This document shows positions 32,080 through 32,666 of a stretch of DNA of 32,666 nucleotides, piece by piece (the stretch's first letter is position 1; every line of letters begins with the position of its first letter). This DNA is from Terriglobia bacterium (GTDB lineage: Bacteria > Acidobacteriota > Terriglobia > Bryobacterales > Bryobacteraceae): the NCBI GenBank assembly GCA_021324615.1, contig JAJPIT010000072.1, positions 1-32,666 on the forward strand, given 5' to 3'. Below the pieces are notes generated by a model that worked only from the letters and a program-made list of their open reading frames with translations, made no database searches and was not told the DNA's origin. Made by a program: the position numbers and the translations under genes.

Positions 32080-32666
32080 TTGAGACGACGCCTGGCCTGG
32101 ACCGCTTTCCTCGCCGCGCTGGTCTTGGCGATCCGCGGCTTCGCATCCGGGCGTCTGTTTGCCGAACATCTGTGGAGCCCCGACGGCCTGGCGCGGCTGA
32201 TCGCGTTCAGCGCCGCGTACTGGACCGCCGCCGGAGCGCTGTTGCGGCTTCGCCCGGCGTGGTTTTTGCCGGCTGCGGCGATTTTCGCCCTGGGTTACAG
32301 CGAATGGTGGTGCGCGCAGGTTTTTACTCCCTGGGCGCCGCTTGCCGCGGTCTATTTTCTGGGTTCGTGCTTTTTGCTGGGCCGCGTTTTGTTCCCGCGG
32401 CTGGATGGAGCGCTGGCGGCGCTCGCCGGATTATCGGTATGGATTTTTCTGCTTTCGATTGCGGCTCATTTTCCGGTGAATCGCCCGGCGGTTTACTTCA
32501 TTGCTTTCGCGGCGCCGTATCTGGCGCGGCGGGCGTGGCCGAAAATCTTTTTCTCATTTCCGCGCGCGACCGCGGGACACGCCCTTCTGATTTTCGTATT
32601 GATGATGCACTGGCTGATCGCGCTGAAGCCGGAGACCGGCTCGGACGCGCTGGCGATGCATCTGGC
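32080..32666 (+). CDS. Polytopic membrane protein, N-terminal part (runs off the window)
   Basis: An open frame without a stop for 195 codons to the window end. It starts RRRLAWTAFLAALVLAIRG and contains at least six hydrophobic segments (for example AAIFALGYSEWWCAQVF, LAALAGLSVWIFLLSIAA, LLIFVLMMHWLIAL) separated by short basic loops. The late segment KPETGSDALAMHLA resembles the first periplasmic loop region of glycosyltransferase-39-like or O-antigen-related membrane proteins, but the evidence is thin. The start is uncertain: TTG at 32080 fits the -10-like element; an in-frame GTG at 32035 would add 15 residues. Confidence 0.6.
   Translation, partial: MRRRLAWTAFLAALVLAIRGFASGRLFAEHLWSPDGLARLIAFSAAYWTAAGALLRLRPAWFLPAAAIFALGYSEWWCAQVFTPWAPLAAVYFLGSCFLLGRVLFPRLDGALAALAGLSVWIFLLSIAAHFPVNRPAVYFIAFAAPYLARRAWPKIFFSFPRATAGHALLIFVLMMHWLIALKPETGSDALAMHL

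Noticed and set aside
1-32666. Search by eye for CRISPR repeats, tRNA/rRNA genes, transposases, integrases and phage or defence genes.
   Set aside because: None found; the coding regions are accounted for by housekeeping and envelope genes, and the gaps are too short to hold them.

Overview
The window is GC-rich, densely packed chromosomal DNA from a Gram-negative-type bacterium, most likely an Acidobacteriota member of the Bryobacterales/Solibacter lineage. Evidence for this: a secreted protein (30126-30911) that reads as the Solibacter-type TIGR03437 domain; a DUF1800/DUF1501 gene pair; a BshC bacillithiol-synthesis enzyme; a SpoIVB-like S55 protein outside any sporulation context; and LpxB, which implies lipid A and an outer membrane. 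I see no tRNA, rRNA, CRISPR array, insertion sequence or phage gene. The assignment is by protein-family pattern, not by any database search.

Layout. 1-2744: nitrogen sensing (tail of an ammonium transporter, PII protein, GlnD). 2771-7094: a D-serine-dehydratase-like PLP enzyme, lpxB, and a translationally coupled, secreted M1-peptidase-like protein that has lost all its zinc ligands. 7167-9821 (minus): a two-domain M16 zinc protease. 9950-11785: a membrane-anchored TPR protein abutting a dGTPase-like HD enzyme. 11872-15540: the DUF1800/DUF1501 export pair and a single-PAS membrane protein. 15582-16190 (minus): a secreted double cupin. 16284-18410: a quinoprotein dehydrogenase with an N-terminal cytochrome c domain. 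18414-19484 (minus): hemW, interrupted by an in-frame amber codon. 19592-22725: bshC, an HpaI-type aldolase and a crotonase-fold protein in a tight cluster. 22783-23091: a small CxxC/coiled-coil protein. 23092-24207 (minus) and 24666-25703: a GNAT-like protein and a polysaccharide deacetylase, divergent around the only long non-coding gap. 25837-31787: four exported proteins (S55-like, beta-propeller, TIGR03437, Tat-exported ferritin-like). 31859-32029: a 56-residue ORF. 32080-end: the start of a polytopic membrane protein.

How the genes work together. The first three genes are a standard ammonium-sensing module. Most of the rest concerns the cell envelope and periplasm: lipid A, exported proteins, a periplasmic oxidoreductase and polysaccharide modification. 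The most notable regulatory signal is in the 24208-24665 gap. A full-consensus sigma-54 (-24/-12) promoter faces the deacetylase, and three CACGYG-centred repeats lie about 150-200 bp upstream of the predicted start, where activators of this promoter class bind.

Other items worth checking are the S55-like protein, in which the serine half precedes the histidine half (reverse of SpoIVB), the amber-interrupted hemW, the ligand-less M1 protein, and several genes whose only visible signal is a -10-like hexamer 6-7 nt before the start codon (candidate leaderless transcripts).
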